Below, piece after piece: positions 1 to 8,148 of a stretch of DNA of 64,000 bases. The stretch's first letter is position 1, and the number at the start of each line of letters is the position of its first letter. Where the stretch lies: the NCBI RefSeq assembly GCF_900996245.1, contig NZ_CAAJGK010000034.1, positions 1 through 64,000 of the forward strand. The letters run 5' to 3'. The position numbers were made by a program, and so were the translations under genes. The DNA is from Paraburkholderia sp. BCC1886. GTDB lineage: Bacteria; Pseudomonadota; Gammaproteobacteria; Burkholderiales; Burkholderiaceae. The notes beneath the pieces are model-generated. The model was not told where the DNA came from and ran no database searches. It worked only from the letters and a program-made list of their open reading frames with translations.

Positions 1-112
1 TTGCGCGTGCGCTTCGTTGACAGGTCCAACCCAAGGCCCAGTTGCGTCATCAGCATTCCCCTTAACTATCCCTCTTCCAGGATAGTTCACACTTACGTCA
101 ACGCCAGGACTT

Positions 113-3100
113 TTGCAGACCTTCCCTAGCGCAGGGACTGCGGTGGGGAATATTACGCAGTTGGCCGGTGCGGAGATTTCGAAGACGGCAGGGGCAGCGG
201 CGAATCTGACGCTGGCGGCGAATGGAAGTATTACTTTGAATGGGAATGTGACTTCCAGTTCTAATGCGTTGAACTTGAATTTGACGGCGGATATGAGTGG
301 GACGCATATGGGGTCGGTGAATCAGGCGTCGTCTACCGGTACGATTGATTTGAATGGGGGGAATATTACGGTTGGGGGGAATACGACGGGTGGGGCGGGA
401 CAAGCGAATGCCGGGTGGGCGGTTGTGTTTAATGGGAATGTGTTGAATGTGGGCGGCGGCGACATCATAGGAGTCGCCAATTCTGGTGGTGGTATCTGGC
501 AGGCTAGTAATTTCACGAAAATCGGCAATGGCCTGCTGAACATGTCGGGTACGTCGAATGCATCCGGGGGAATTCAAGCCAATGGAAATATCACGCAAAG
601 CGGAAGTGGCATTTTAAATCTGATTGGCAACTCTGTTGATGGGGTAGCTTTAAGGACGGCCGCCATCAACGTTACGGGCAATGGTGCGTTAAATTTGACG
701 GGAGTCTCTAAAAACACAATGGGAATTTGGTTGTTGGGTCACACCCAGATGGCAGATACAACGCAGTTGTATATCAATGGCACTTCGGATCTTTCGCATG
801 GTGTCTGGATGGACGGGGGCCCGGACATGTCGGGGAGCAGCATCGGCTATATCCATGGCATTACCAATCAAGGCATGGCAGTAGCAATTGGAACTGGAGT
901 TACTGTTACGGACAATGCTACGCTGAATGCGGTCGGTGTCGCCAACACAGGGGTGGGAGTGTATCAAATGCCTGGGCGCCCACTGAACGTCTCGGGACAA
1001 GGCACGGTTAACCTGAACGGCTCTTCAACAAGCGGAGATGGTGTTAGCCTAAAAGGAATGATAGATGTAACTGCGAATGGCGCTTTGCATATAAGCGGAA
1101 CCTCCGATAGTGGCACCGGAATAACTTTGGTTAGTGGAAGCACGTTCAATGTTTCTGGAGGTGGCGCCAGCAGTTTGAATGGAACTTCAATCAATGGTTC
1201 TGGCGTTGATCTAAGTGGTGCGATCAATGTCGCTGGTGGAGGACTATCAAACATAAATGGTAGCTCGGTCGATGGTGCCGGCGTTAGGCAAGAGGGCGAT
1301 ATAACCGTTATAGAAAATGGCATCAGTATCATCAACGGCGGCTCTTCAAACGGCTCCGGCGTCATCCAGAACGGCACCATCAACATCTCTGGAACCGGCT
1401 CCTCCGACATCACCGGCACCTCTACCAACGGCAACGGTGTCGACCAAACCATCACCGGCCTAATCAACGTCACCGAGAACGGCACGTCGAACATCTCCGG
1501 CACCTCCACCAACGCCACCGGCGTCGACCAAAGCGGCAACATCACTGTCGTCGACAACGGCACCAGCAACATCAACGGCGGCTCAACGAACGGTACTGGC
1601 GTAATCCAGAACGGCACCATCGACGTAGCAGGCGAAGGCGCGTCAAACATCACCGGCAACTCCACTGAAGGCTCCGGCGTCGACCAGAACGGCGTAATCA
1701 ACGTCACGGAAAACGGCACAAGCAACATCTCCGGCACCTCGACCAACGGCACTGGCGCCAACCAGAACGGCACGATCAACATCTCGGGCAACGGCGCCTC
1801 CGACATCACCGGCAATTCGACCAACGGCGATGGCGTCGATCAAAGCAGCAGTGGCATCATCAACGTCACAGAAAACGGAACCAGCAACATCTCAGGCACA
1901 TCGGCAAACGGCGCTGGCGTAGACCAGGGCGGCGCGATCAACGTGACCGACAACGGCTCCTCCAACATCAACGGCGGCTCCACGAACGGCTCAGGCGTCA
2001 TCCAGAACGGCACGATCGACGTCGCTGGCGAAGGGACATCGAACATCACTGGCAATTCCACCGAAGGCTCCGGCGTAGACCAGAACGGTGTCATCAACGT
2101 CACCGAAAACGGCACGAGCAACATCGACGGCACTTCGACCAACGGCACCGGCACGAACCAGAACGGCACAATCGACGTCGCTGGAAACGGCACCTCCAAC
2201 ATCAGCGGCAACTCCACCGAAGGTCCCGGCGTCGATCAAAACGGCGTAATCAACGTTACCGACAACGGCACCAGCAACATCAACGGCGGCTCTTCCAATG
2301 GTTCGGGTGTGATTCAAGACGGCACGATCAACGTCACAGCGGATGGCGAATCGAACATCACCGGCAATTCGACGAACGGAACCGGCGTCGACCAGAACGG
2401 CACGATCAACGTCACTGACAACGGCACGAGCACGATCACCGGTGGCTCGACAAACGGTCCAGGTGTCGAGCAAAACGGCACGATCGACGTGTCCGGCGAC
2501 GGCTCTTCCATCATCACGGGCAACTCGACCCACACCACGGGCGTCGATCAGCATGGCACGATCACCACATCCGACAACGGCACGAGCGTCATCAACAACT
2601 TCAGCGGAACGAGCGACAGCGGAGGCGGCGACAACGGCGGCGACAGTGGCGGCGGTGGAGAAACCGGCGGCACCATCTCCGATGGCGGCGGTTCCGACGC
2701 AGCAATCATCGCAGGCGCTGTCGGTGCAGTCGGCCTCGGAGGACTCGCCGTCGTGCTATGGGGCAGCGACGACACAACATCTTCTGCGTGGTACCTGGAC
2801 GAGGCGCAACCATTAGCACTGGAACAAGGCGACTCAGAAGACTGGGCAGGCGCATCGCTACAGCACGTCGCGATCGACCTCGACAGCAAAACGGCCGACC
2901 TGCAACTCGTCACGCGAAACGGCTCGACGAAGCATCGACTTTCATACCTGGACGGCGCGGACGGAATCAAGCACTTCACGCTGAACAAATCGCAAACCAG
3001 GAGCGACCTCGCGCTCAACACCAGAACTAACGAGTTCTTCTACACGGAGAGCGGCGTTCGCAACGGCAAACCGTACTCGGTGAAGTCGCACGGGTGGCTT

Positions 3101-3154
3101 AACGCTGGCGCAGACGCTCCCACGGTCACCACGAAGACGGCGACGGCTTACTAA
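113..3154 (+). CDS. Repeat-rich TpsA-type (HMW/filamentous haemagglutinin-like) exoprotein, 5' end missing or frame-disrupted
   Basis: Large surface exoprotein, probably the secreted partner of the transporter and glycosyltransferase that follow. The open frame begins after an in-frame stop at 83-85. Its first possible start is a TTG at 113 with no signal peptide, so the real N-terminus (signal and TPS domain) lies upstream or in another frame. Residues about 1-120 have haemagglutinin-like beta pattern. From about residue 120 to 835 there are roughly 26-residue repeats, diverged at first and nearly uniform from residue 390. They read GVDQNGTINV, then TENGTSNISG, then TSTNGT, as expected for a parallel beta-helix. 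A Gly/Asp/Ser linker follows, then a hydrophobic stretch (about 862-886, AAIIAGAVGAVGLGG...) and a 120-residue polar C-terminal domain without Cys. I hand-count about 50 N-X-S/T sequons in residues 390-835. The 5' third is poorer in GC and uses more GGG/AAT codons than the rest. TpsA assignment is inferred from context and repeats. Confidence 0.75.
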   Translation: MQTFPSAGTAVGNITQLAGAEISKTAGAAANLTLAANGSITLNGNVTSSSNALNLNLTADMSGTHMGSVNQASSTGTIDLNGGNITVGGNTTGGAGQANAGWAVVFNGNVLNVGGGDIIGVANSGGGIWQASNFTKIGNGLLNMSGTSNASGGIQANGNITQSGSGILNLIGNSVDGVALRTAAINVTGNGALNLTGVSKNTMGIWLLGHTQMADTTQLYINGTSDLSHGVWMDGGPDMSGSSIGYIHGITNQGMAVAIGTGVTVTDNATLNAVGVANTGVGVYQMPGRPLNVSGQGTVNLNGSSTSGDGVSLKGMIDVTANGALHISGTSDSGTGITLVSGSTFNVSGGGASSLNGTSINGSGVDLSGAINVAGGGLSNINGSSVDGAGVRQEGDITVIENGISIINGGSSNGSGVIQNGTINISGTGSSDITGTSTNGNGVDQTITGLINVTENGTSNISGTSTNATGVDQSGNITVVDNGTSNINGGSTNGTGVIQNGTIDVAGEGASNITGNSTEGSGVDQNGVINVTENGTSNISGTSTNGTGANQNGTINISGNGASDITGNSTNGDGVDQSSSGIINVTENGTSNISGTSANGAGVDQGGAINVTDNGSSNINGGSTNGSGVIQNGTIDVAGEGTSNITGNSTEGSGVDQNGVINVTENGTSNIDGTSTNGTGTNQNGTIDVAGNGTSNISGNSTEGPGVDQNGVINVTDNGTSNINGGSSNGSGVIQDGTINVTADGESNITGNSTNGTGVDQNGTINVTDNGTSTITGGSTNGPGVEQNGTIDVSGDGSSIITGNSTHTTGVDQHGTITTSDNGTSVINNFSGTSDSGGGDNGGDSGGGGETGGTISDGGGSDAAIIAGAVGAVGLGGLAVVLWGSDDTTSSAWYLDEAQPLALEQGDSEDWAGASLQHVAIDLDSKTADLQLVTRNGSTKHRLSYLDGADGIKHFTLNKSQTRSDLALNTRTNEFFYTESGVRNGKPYSVKSHGWLNAGADAPTVTTKTATAY
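1280..2607 (+). repeat. About 17 tandem 78-bp (26-codon) repeats inside the exoprotein gene
   Basis: Each unit encodes a Gly-Val-(Asp/Ile)-Gln start, then Asn-Gly-Thr, Ile-(Asn/Asp)-Val, a second Asn-Gly-(Thr/Ser), Asn-Ile-(Ser/Thr/Asn) and a Thr/Ser/Asn-rich turn. Two units carry two extra residues (near 1437 and 1833). Third-position changes are spread through the array, so it is not made of exact copies. Alternating unit types (GVIQ... and GVDQ...) suggest a higher-order repeat of two or more units. More diverged copies extend upstream to about position 470. Confidence 0.9.
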
Positions 3155-3182
3155 CTCCAAAATTAACGCCAAAGCCGCAGCA

Positions 3183-3214
3183 CGCTGCCCGGTACAACGC
3201 CACACCGGGCAGCG
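3183..3214 (+). promoter_or_regulatory. Intercistronic hairpin between exoprotein and transporter genes
   Basis: Perfect 11-bp arms (3183-3193 and 3204-3214) with a 10-nt loop lie between the two coding regions. No run of T follows (caataaaaac), so this is not a standard intrinsic terminator. It could stabilise or process the upstream message, giving more exoprotein than transporter. That role is inference. Confidence 0.6.
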
Positions 3215-3259
3215 CAATAAAAACATCCCCGAGGCGCTCACTGACGAGGAGCGATTCCA

Positions 3260-4921
3260 ATGTCGTTGCGGCCACGAGCAGCAAAGCGACTCCGCGTTCA
3301 TTTGATGTGGATGGCAGCGCTATCGATATCGTCGGCATCGGTAGGCGGCGAGATGGCCGCACAAACCGAGGTGGATTTCAAAGTCATTCCCGCGAACGGC
3401 CCGGAAGAGGCTACCGTGAAACACCTGTTGCAAACACAGGCCGCCATACTAGGAAATCCCCCGCAGCAAGTAGAAGACATAGAACATTGGTCGACCAGCC
3501 TCACCACCGCATTACGCCAAGGCGGTTTCCCAATAGCCCAGGTGCTAATGACAAACGCCGACTGGCAAGCAATTGCCAAAGGCGCCAAACCCGCATTCGT
3601 CGCTTATCCCGGCAGAATTAGCGAAATAAGCATTCAGAACTCATCGCGAGTCAATGATGCGCGCCTGAAACGCCTGATCGCCAAAGCCCTCTGTGGCAAG
3701 CCATCGACAACCGAGAGCGTGTGTGTCCTGCAAACCTCCCGCCTTGAACGAGCCACACAACTACTGCAAGACCTCCCGGGCGTCGCAATCGACAAAGCCC
3801 CGCAGTTCTCTCCCGGCGCAGGCGTGGGCGACGTCAAAGTGGTATTCAGCCTCGCACAAAAAGACAAACCGATTCAAGCCGATGCGATCGTCGACAACCA
3901 GGGCATCCCTTCGACAGGTTCTTACCGGTTCGGCGTAACCGCCTCCGGCAACAACTATTTCGGCGCCGGTGAAAGCTACGCCTTCACCCTGATGATGACC
4001 GACAAGAAAATGTGGACCGGCTCGCTAACCGGCAGTATGCCCATCTTCGACGACGGCCTTCGCGCCACCGCCGGCATCACTCGTCAGCAATACGCAATCA
4101 ACGCGGGCACGCCAGTCACAGGCGTAGCGACAACCGCACAAGCCGGCGTGCTCTACCCTTTCGCGCGGGGCCTCGACCTCAACATCCGGGGCGGTCTCGC
4201 CTACCTCCACAGCCAGACAAAGACCGACTACGAAGACTACGACTTCTCGACCCACAGCACGATCGACTCACTGCGCCTTTCGGTGCAAGCCGACAACGGC
4301 GACCGCGCGAAGCAATTGCGCACGAACCAGTTCAGCGGCGAAGCCGCATTGACGCTCGGCCACCAGCGCAACGACGACCCCGCTTTGGACCAGGGTCCGC
4401 AACGGGCCGGCAACTACCTCAAAGCCACCGGAACAGGCTTCGGCACCTATGCAATAACGGCCAGTGGAAACCTCTTCGTAAGCGGACGTTTGAGCAGCCA
4501 ACTGACCAATCGCAATCTCGACCCAAGCGAGAAACTGCAAGCGGGCGGCCCCACGGCGGTGCGTGCCTACCGCGCCGACGAAGTGTCGTTCGACGACGGC
4601 GTGATCGTCAATCTCGGCTTATATCAGCGCTTTCCGATCGCAACCGGACATCAACTCCAGCTAGGCATCTTCTCCGACTACGCCATCGGTCGCGTGAATC
4701 ACAAACCGTGGGCCGGTTGGGAAAGCAGCTACATCGGCGTACCCGACGTGACCAACACGCGCACGCTAGCTGGCTACGGCTTGAGCGTCGACTGGCTGAC
4801 TCCTTTTGGCGCGACCATTTCTGTCTCCGTTTCGCGTCCCTACGGTTTTGCCTCGTCGTCATGGGTCGAACCGGGCAAAAAACCGCTGCAGTACTGGCTC
4901 TCAGTGACCTTCAGTCATTAA
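3260..4921 (+). CDS. TpsB-family (ShlB/FhaC/HmwB) outer-membrane transporter
   Basis: Two-partner secretion pore that would export the upstream exoprotein across the outer membrane. The ATG at 3260 follows GAGGAG at 3246-3251. The N-terminus has a basic then hydrophobic signal-like segment (residues about 1-34). A POTRA-containing region follows to about residue 215, including the segment around VAYPGRISEISIQ and paired Cys residues in the second half (LCGKPSTTESVC). The rest is a beta-barrel of amphipathic strands ending in a terminal aromatic/His (WLSVTFSH). The barrel contains the conserved-looking motif around LQAGGPTAVRAY, corresponding to the VRGY/F-type motif of the Omp85/TpsB superfamily. 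Its length of 553 aa is normal for the family. It lies 27 bp before the glycosyltransferase, so the two are probably co-transcribed. Confidence 0.93.
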   Translation: MSLRPRAAKRLRVHLMWMAALSISSASVGGEMAAQTEVDFKVIPANGPEEATVKHLLQTQAAILGNPPQQVEDIEHWSTSLTTALRQGGFPIAQVLMTNADWQAIAKGAKPAFVAYPGRISEISIQNSSRVNDARLKRLIAKALCGKPSTTESVCVLQTSRLERATQLLQDLPGVAIDKAPQFSPGAGVGDVKVVFSLAQKDKPIQADAIVDNQGIPSTGSYRFGVTASGNNYFGAGESYAFTLMMTDKKMWTGSLTGSMPIFDDGLRATAGITRQQYAINAGTPVTGVATTAQAGVLYPFARGLDLNIRGGLAYLHSQTKTDYEDYDFSTHSTIDSLRLSVQADNGDRAKQLRTNQFSGEAALTLGHQRNDDPALDQGPQRAGNYLKATGTGFGTYAITASGNLFVSGRLSSQLTNRNLDPSEKLQAGGPTAVRAYRADEVSFDDGVIVNLGLYQRFPIATGHQLQLGIFSDYAIGRVNHKPWAGWESSYIGVPDVTNTRTLAGYGLSVDWLTPFGATISVSVSRPYGFASSSWVEPGKKPLQYWLSVTFSH

Positions 4922-4948
4922 CCCGACAACCCGCCGAGGAGAACAGGC

Positions 4949-6793
4949 ATGAACTTCAGCATCAACAAATTCGAACATCTCTGTTATCGGCGGGAATACG
5001 AAAAAGCCGGGCGAGAGTTGCTGGAACTGCTCAATCATATCGACCAGCATTACGGCATTCTGATGGATGTCGACAGTTGGGCGCAGTCCGACGAAGCGCG
5101 CGACATCATGGACGATCATCTGCTCACGCGGCTAACTTCGGCGCTGACCTCGCTGATGACGGACCCGGCTTTCCGCTTCTCGAATCTCGGCATCGAAAAG
5201 ATGATGCTGTTCCAGCGCTGGCTTGCCGCGATGTTCGGCGCGAGCCCGTTTCGCAACGCGGACCATATTCTCCGTTCACTGGGTGTCGACGAATGCGCGC
5301 GCAACGTCATCCATCTTCGCACCGAAGACATCCGAAAGTTCCAGTTGTTCTATCTGCCGGAGTCGGAAGTGCGTCTCGATTGGGACGCACTGTGGGATCA
5401 CGACAAGACAATGGCAGCAAGCCTCGCAATGACGATCATGTCGTCGCGTTTTCTGGGCACACCCTCCGCGCATCAGAAGCGGGAAATGATTCTGCGCTGG
5501 TTGCCGCCGCGCCTCGCGCAGATCGAAAGCATCGACGCGTTGCCGATGGGTGTGCTTCACGACATGTACATGCACTGCAGCTACGCGGATTCGCCGGGCA
5601 AGCACGAAATTAAAAAACCGATCAACGTGCTGATCCGCCGGAAGCTCATGAGCCTCGGTTTGCAAGACATCGAACGCAAAGCGGCCCGCCCCGACTACGG
5701 TAAACCCGTCCTGCTAGTCGTACTAGAGTGGTTCTCCAAAAACCATTCCATCTATCGCACACATTCGCAAACCATGGTCGCGATGCGCGAGAAGTTTCAT
5801 CTGGTGGGGATGGGCTTCGACGGACGCGTCGATGAAATCGGCAAAGCGGTATTCCACGAATTCATTCCCTTCCAAGGGAAAAACGTGTGGGAGGTCGCAC
5901 GTCAGGTAAGAAAAGAAAGCGAGTCGCGGCGAGTGCAGATCATGTACATGCCCAGCGTCGGCATGTTCCCGATTACGATGGTGCTCGCCAATTTGCGAGT
6001 CGCGCCATTGCAGATGATGGCGCTCGGCCATCCCGCGACCACGCACGGACATGCGATGGATTACGTCGTGGTGGAAGAAGATTACGTGGGCGACAAAGCA
6101 TGCTTCAGCGAAGAACTTCTGCAATTACCGTCGGATGGCATGCCATATCGCGCGCCAGCGGCAATGCTGGAGCTTGATTTACCCAAGACAAAACAGCCGT
6201 CGAACCTGGTCAGAATCGCAGTCGCCGCCACCACTATCAAGCTCAACCCGGGTTTTCTGGAAATGTGCTCGGCTATCGCGCGAGAATCGAAAGTGCCGGT
6301 GGAGTTTCATTTCCTCGTGGGGCAGGCAACCGGGCTGGTGTTTCCGCAGGTCCGCAACCTCGTGCGCCGGCTGTTGGGCAGTGCGGTCGTCGTGCACAAG
6401 CATCAGAACTATGGAAGTTACATGGCCGTCATCAACGAATGCGACCTCTTTCTGAATCCCTTTCCGTTCGGCAACACGAATGGCATTGTCGACACCGTCT
6501 GGGCCGGTTTGATCGGCGTGTGCAAGACCGGGCGTGAAGTGCACGAGCATATCGACGCCGGTATGTTCAGGAGATTCGGTTTCCCCGAGTGGACTATTGC
6601 CAATACAAAAGACGAGTACAAGTCCGCGGCAATAAGGCTGATAGAAAACGCAAAAGAGCGCGAGGAACTGGCCGCATCGCTAACCGGGCCGACAGCGGTG
6701 GAGAAGCGGATCTTCCAAGGTCGACCGGAAATTCTCGGGGAACGGATTCACGCGCTTTGGCTCGATAAGCAGAGCCTCTCACTGCCTCTCTAA
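4949..6793 (+). CDS. HMW1C-like cytoplasmic N-glycosyltransferase (GT41 family)
   Basis: Soluble glycosyltransferase of the type that transfers hexose from UDP-sugar to Asn in N-X-S/T sequons of a TPS adhesin before export. The ATG at 4949 follows GAGGAG. The N-terminal half is an all-alpha domain (for example LTSALTSLMTDP... and GIEKMMLFQRWLAAMFG). The C-terminal half is a GT-B fold with the characteristic segment MMALGHPATTHGHAMDYVVV and a later FLNPFPFGNTNGIVD, both typical of HMW1C proteins and of the O-GlcNAc-transferase clan. Its 614 aa is close to the 620-650 aa of known HMW1C proteins. The order exoprotein, TpsB, HMW1C matches Haemophilus hmwABC. Its 3' end overlaps the convergent TetR gene by 15 bp. 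I am confident of the family; the sugar donor is unknown. Confidence 0.92.
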   Translation: MNFSINKFEHLCYRREYEKAGRELLELLNHIDQHYGILMDVDSWAQSDEARDIMDDHLLTRLTSALTSLMTDPAFRFSNLGIEKMMLFQRWLAAMFGASPFRNADHILRSLGVDECARNVIHLRTEDIRKFQLFYLPESEVRLDWDALWDHDKTMAASLAMTIMSSRFLGTPSAHQKREMILRWLPPRLAQIESIDALPMGVLHDMYMHCSYADSPGKHEIKKPINVLIRRKLMSLGLQDIERKAARPDYGKPVLLVVLEWFSKNHSIYRTHSQTMVAMREKFHLVGMGFDGRVDEIGKAVFHEFIPFQGKNVWEVARQVRKESESRRVQIMYMPSVGMFPITMVLANLRVAPLQMMALGHPATTHGHAMDYVVVEEDYVGDKACFSEELLQLPSDGMPYRAPAAMLELDLPKTKQPSNLVRIAVAATTIKLNPGFLEMCSAIARESKVPVEFHFLVGQATGLVFPQVRNLVRRLLGSAVVVHKHQNYGSYMAVINECDLFLNPFPFGNTNGIVDTVWAGLIGVCKTGREVHEHIDAGMFRRFGFPEWTIANTKDEYKSAAIRLIENAKEREELAASLTGPTAVEKRIFQGRPEILGERIHALWLDKQSLSLPL

Positions 6794-7399
6794 CCTTTCA
6801 CACAGATACGCGGTCAACGCCGTGCCCACTTCTGCCTGCAAGCGCTTGCGCTCCGCGGCGGGCCGGCTCGCATACAAACCGGTCCATCCTTTCACGATCA
6901 TCAGCGCGACCTCGGCGACGCGCATCGCCTCGTCCTTGGTCAAGTCAGGCGCACGCAGCATGAACAGATCGGCAAAGCGCCGCCTGAGTTCCTGGCGCGC
7001 CTGCTCGCTGCGATCGCTCTTCACCGACGCCTGGAACAGAAACAGATAAGCCGGGTGATCTTCTACGAAAACCGTCAGCAACTGGATCAGATGCGTGGCT
7101 AGTTCCGCCATCGGCGAGTCGCCGGCGGTTTCCACCAGAGCACTCCAGCGTCGGTCCATCTCCTCGGCATAGGCCGCACGCAGTGCGGCGGCGAGTGCGT
7201 CCTTGTTCGGAAAGTACTGGTAGAGCGCGCCAATCGACATATCGGCCTGCGCGGCAATTTCCGTCATGGTCGCCGCCTCCAGACCGCGTTGACCAATTAC
7301 CGCGCCAGCGGCGGCCAGCATGGTTTCCACGCGCTTTTCGGAGCGTTCCTGTTTAGGCACCCGGCGGGTGCTGGCGATTTTTTGTGAGGACATGCTCAT
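6779..7399 (-). CDS. TetR/AcrR-family transcriptional regulator
   Basis: One-domain repressor of 206 aa. The N-terminal helix-turn-helix (residues about 20-65) is typical: AAGAVIGQRGLEAATMTEIA followed by SIGALYQYFPNKDALAAAL. The C-terminal ligand-binding region is helical with no recognisable subfamily signature. It is divergent from the isochorismatase-like gene at 7452, so it probably represses itself and that gene. An imperfect palindrome lies in the 52-bp gap. The ORF has two possible ATGs (7399 and 7393); neither changes the domain. Its 3' end overlaps the glycosyltransferase gene by 15 bp, tail to tail. Confidence 0.93.
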   Translation of the reverse strand: MSMSSQKIASTRRVPKQERSEKRVETMLAAAGAVIGQRGLEAATMTEIAAQADMSIGALYQYFPNKDALAAALRAAYAEEMDRRWSALVETAGDSPMAELATHLIQLLTVFVEDHPAYLFLFQASVKSDRSEQARQELRRRFADLFMLRAPDLTKDEAMRVAEVALMIVKGWTGLYASRPAAERKRLQAEVGTALTAYLCERLERQ

Positions 7400-7416
7400 A
7401 TTATAACGCTACAATT

Positions 7417-7432
7417 GTGAGACTATCCTCAC
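7417..7432. promoter_or_regulatory. Candidate TetR operator in the divergent promoter
   Basis: GTGAG (7417-7421) and CTCAC (7428-7432) form 5-bp inverted arms separated by 6 bp. A further GTGAGGA at 7384-7390, inside the start of the TetR gene, is the complement of TCCTCAC at 7426-7432. AT-rich sequence with a possible -10 (TATAAC near 7403) lies between. Assignment rests on position and symmetry only. Confidence 0.4.
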
Positions 7433-7451
7433 GTTTTGAAAGGAGTCGCTC

Positions 7452-8036
7452 GTGGACAACCTATCTATCGATCCCAAGACGACCGCGCTGGTCGCCATCG
7501 ATCTGCAGCACAGCAACATTGCGCGGCAACTCGCGCCGCACGCGGCCGCCGACGTGGTGCATCGCAACGCCGAGCTGGCCGCCACATTGCGCGCGGCGGG
7601 CGGCACGGTCATCTGGGTCAGGGTGGACGTGACCGCCCTGCTGAGCCTGCCCGCCGACAAACCGCTGACACGTCCGGCCGGTTCGCCGCCGCCGGGCCCG
7701 CAGGCGAGCGAACTGGTGCCCGAGATCGACCGGCACAGCAGCGATCTGATCGTCACGAAGCGAAACTGGAACGCTTTTTACGGCACCGAACTCGACTTGT
7801 TGTTGCGTCGCCGAGGTATTCGCACCGTGTTGATGAGCGGCGTCGCAACTAACTTCGGTGTCGAATCCACCGCGAGAAACGCATTCGATATCGGTTATGA
7901 GCTCATCTTCGTCGAGGACGCAATGAGTTCGATCAGTGCGGAGATGCACGCGTTTTCGAATCAGTCGGTGTTCCCGCATATCGGCCGCGTGCGATCGACC
8001 GTGCAGGTAATCGATGCGTTGCACACAGCGAAATAA
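7452..8036 (+). CDS. Isochorismatase-like hydrolase lacking the usual catalytic Cys
   Basis: Cytoplasmic alpha/beta hydrolase of the isochorismatase/nicotinamidase superfamily (194 aa, normal length). A GTG start at 7452 follows AAAGGAG. An early Asp typical of the catalytic set is present in TALVAIDLQHSNI. The motif that normally reads T-N-x-C-V reads TNFGVESTARNA here, so Gly-136 replaces the nucleophilic Cys. Family knowledge: members without Cys are vinyl-ether hydrolases (EntB/PhzD type) or of unknown chemistry, while amidases need the Cys. It is divergent from TetR and followed by a dioxygenase 112 bp downstream, which suggests a catabolic step. The substrate cannot be named. Confidence 0.85.
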   Translation: MDNLSIDPKTTALVAIDLQHSNIARQLAPHAAADVVHRNAELAATLRAAGGTVIWVRVDVTALLSLPADKPLTRPAGSPPPGPQASELVPEIDRHSSDLIVTKRNWNAFYGTELDLLLRRRGIRTVLMSGVATNFGVESTARNAFDIGYELIFVEDAMSSISAEMHAFSNQSVFPHIGRVRSTVQVIDALHTAK

Positions 8037-8148
8037 GCCCGACCCGATTCATCGAAAAACCCGATCGGCGACGATTGGAAATTCCCGCTTGTTTGCACGA
8101 GTGCTGCGCCAATAGACTGCGATCAATTCGAAAAAAGGGAGACACCTC

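Noticed and set aside
964-2554. Minus-strand open frames (several of 60-286 codons) opposite the exoprotein repeats
   Set aside because: They arise because the repeat is low in stop codons on both strands; they are repetitive Val/Pro/Glu peptides with no ribosome sites.
1280-2607. Regular repeats that could suggest a CRISPR array
   Set aside because: Units are contiguous, about 78 bp, in one open frame with codon-level variation and no unique spacers; they are protein repeats.
4012-5613. 533-codon plus-strand frame across the transporter and glycosyltransferase genes
   Set aside because: It is an Arg-rich out-of-frame reading of two clear genes and ignores their start and stop signals.
6779-6793. 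Possible frameshift where the glycosyltransferase and TetR genes overlap
   Set aside because: It is a simple tail-to-tail overlap of 15 bp; both proteins end normally for their families.
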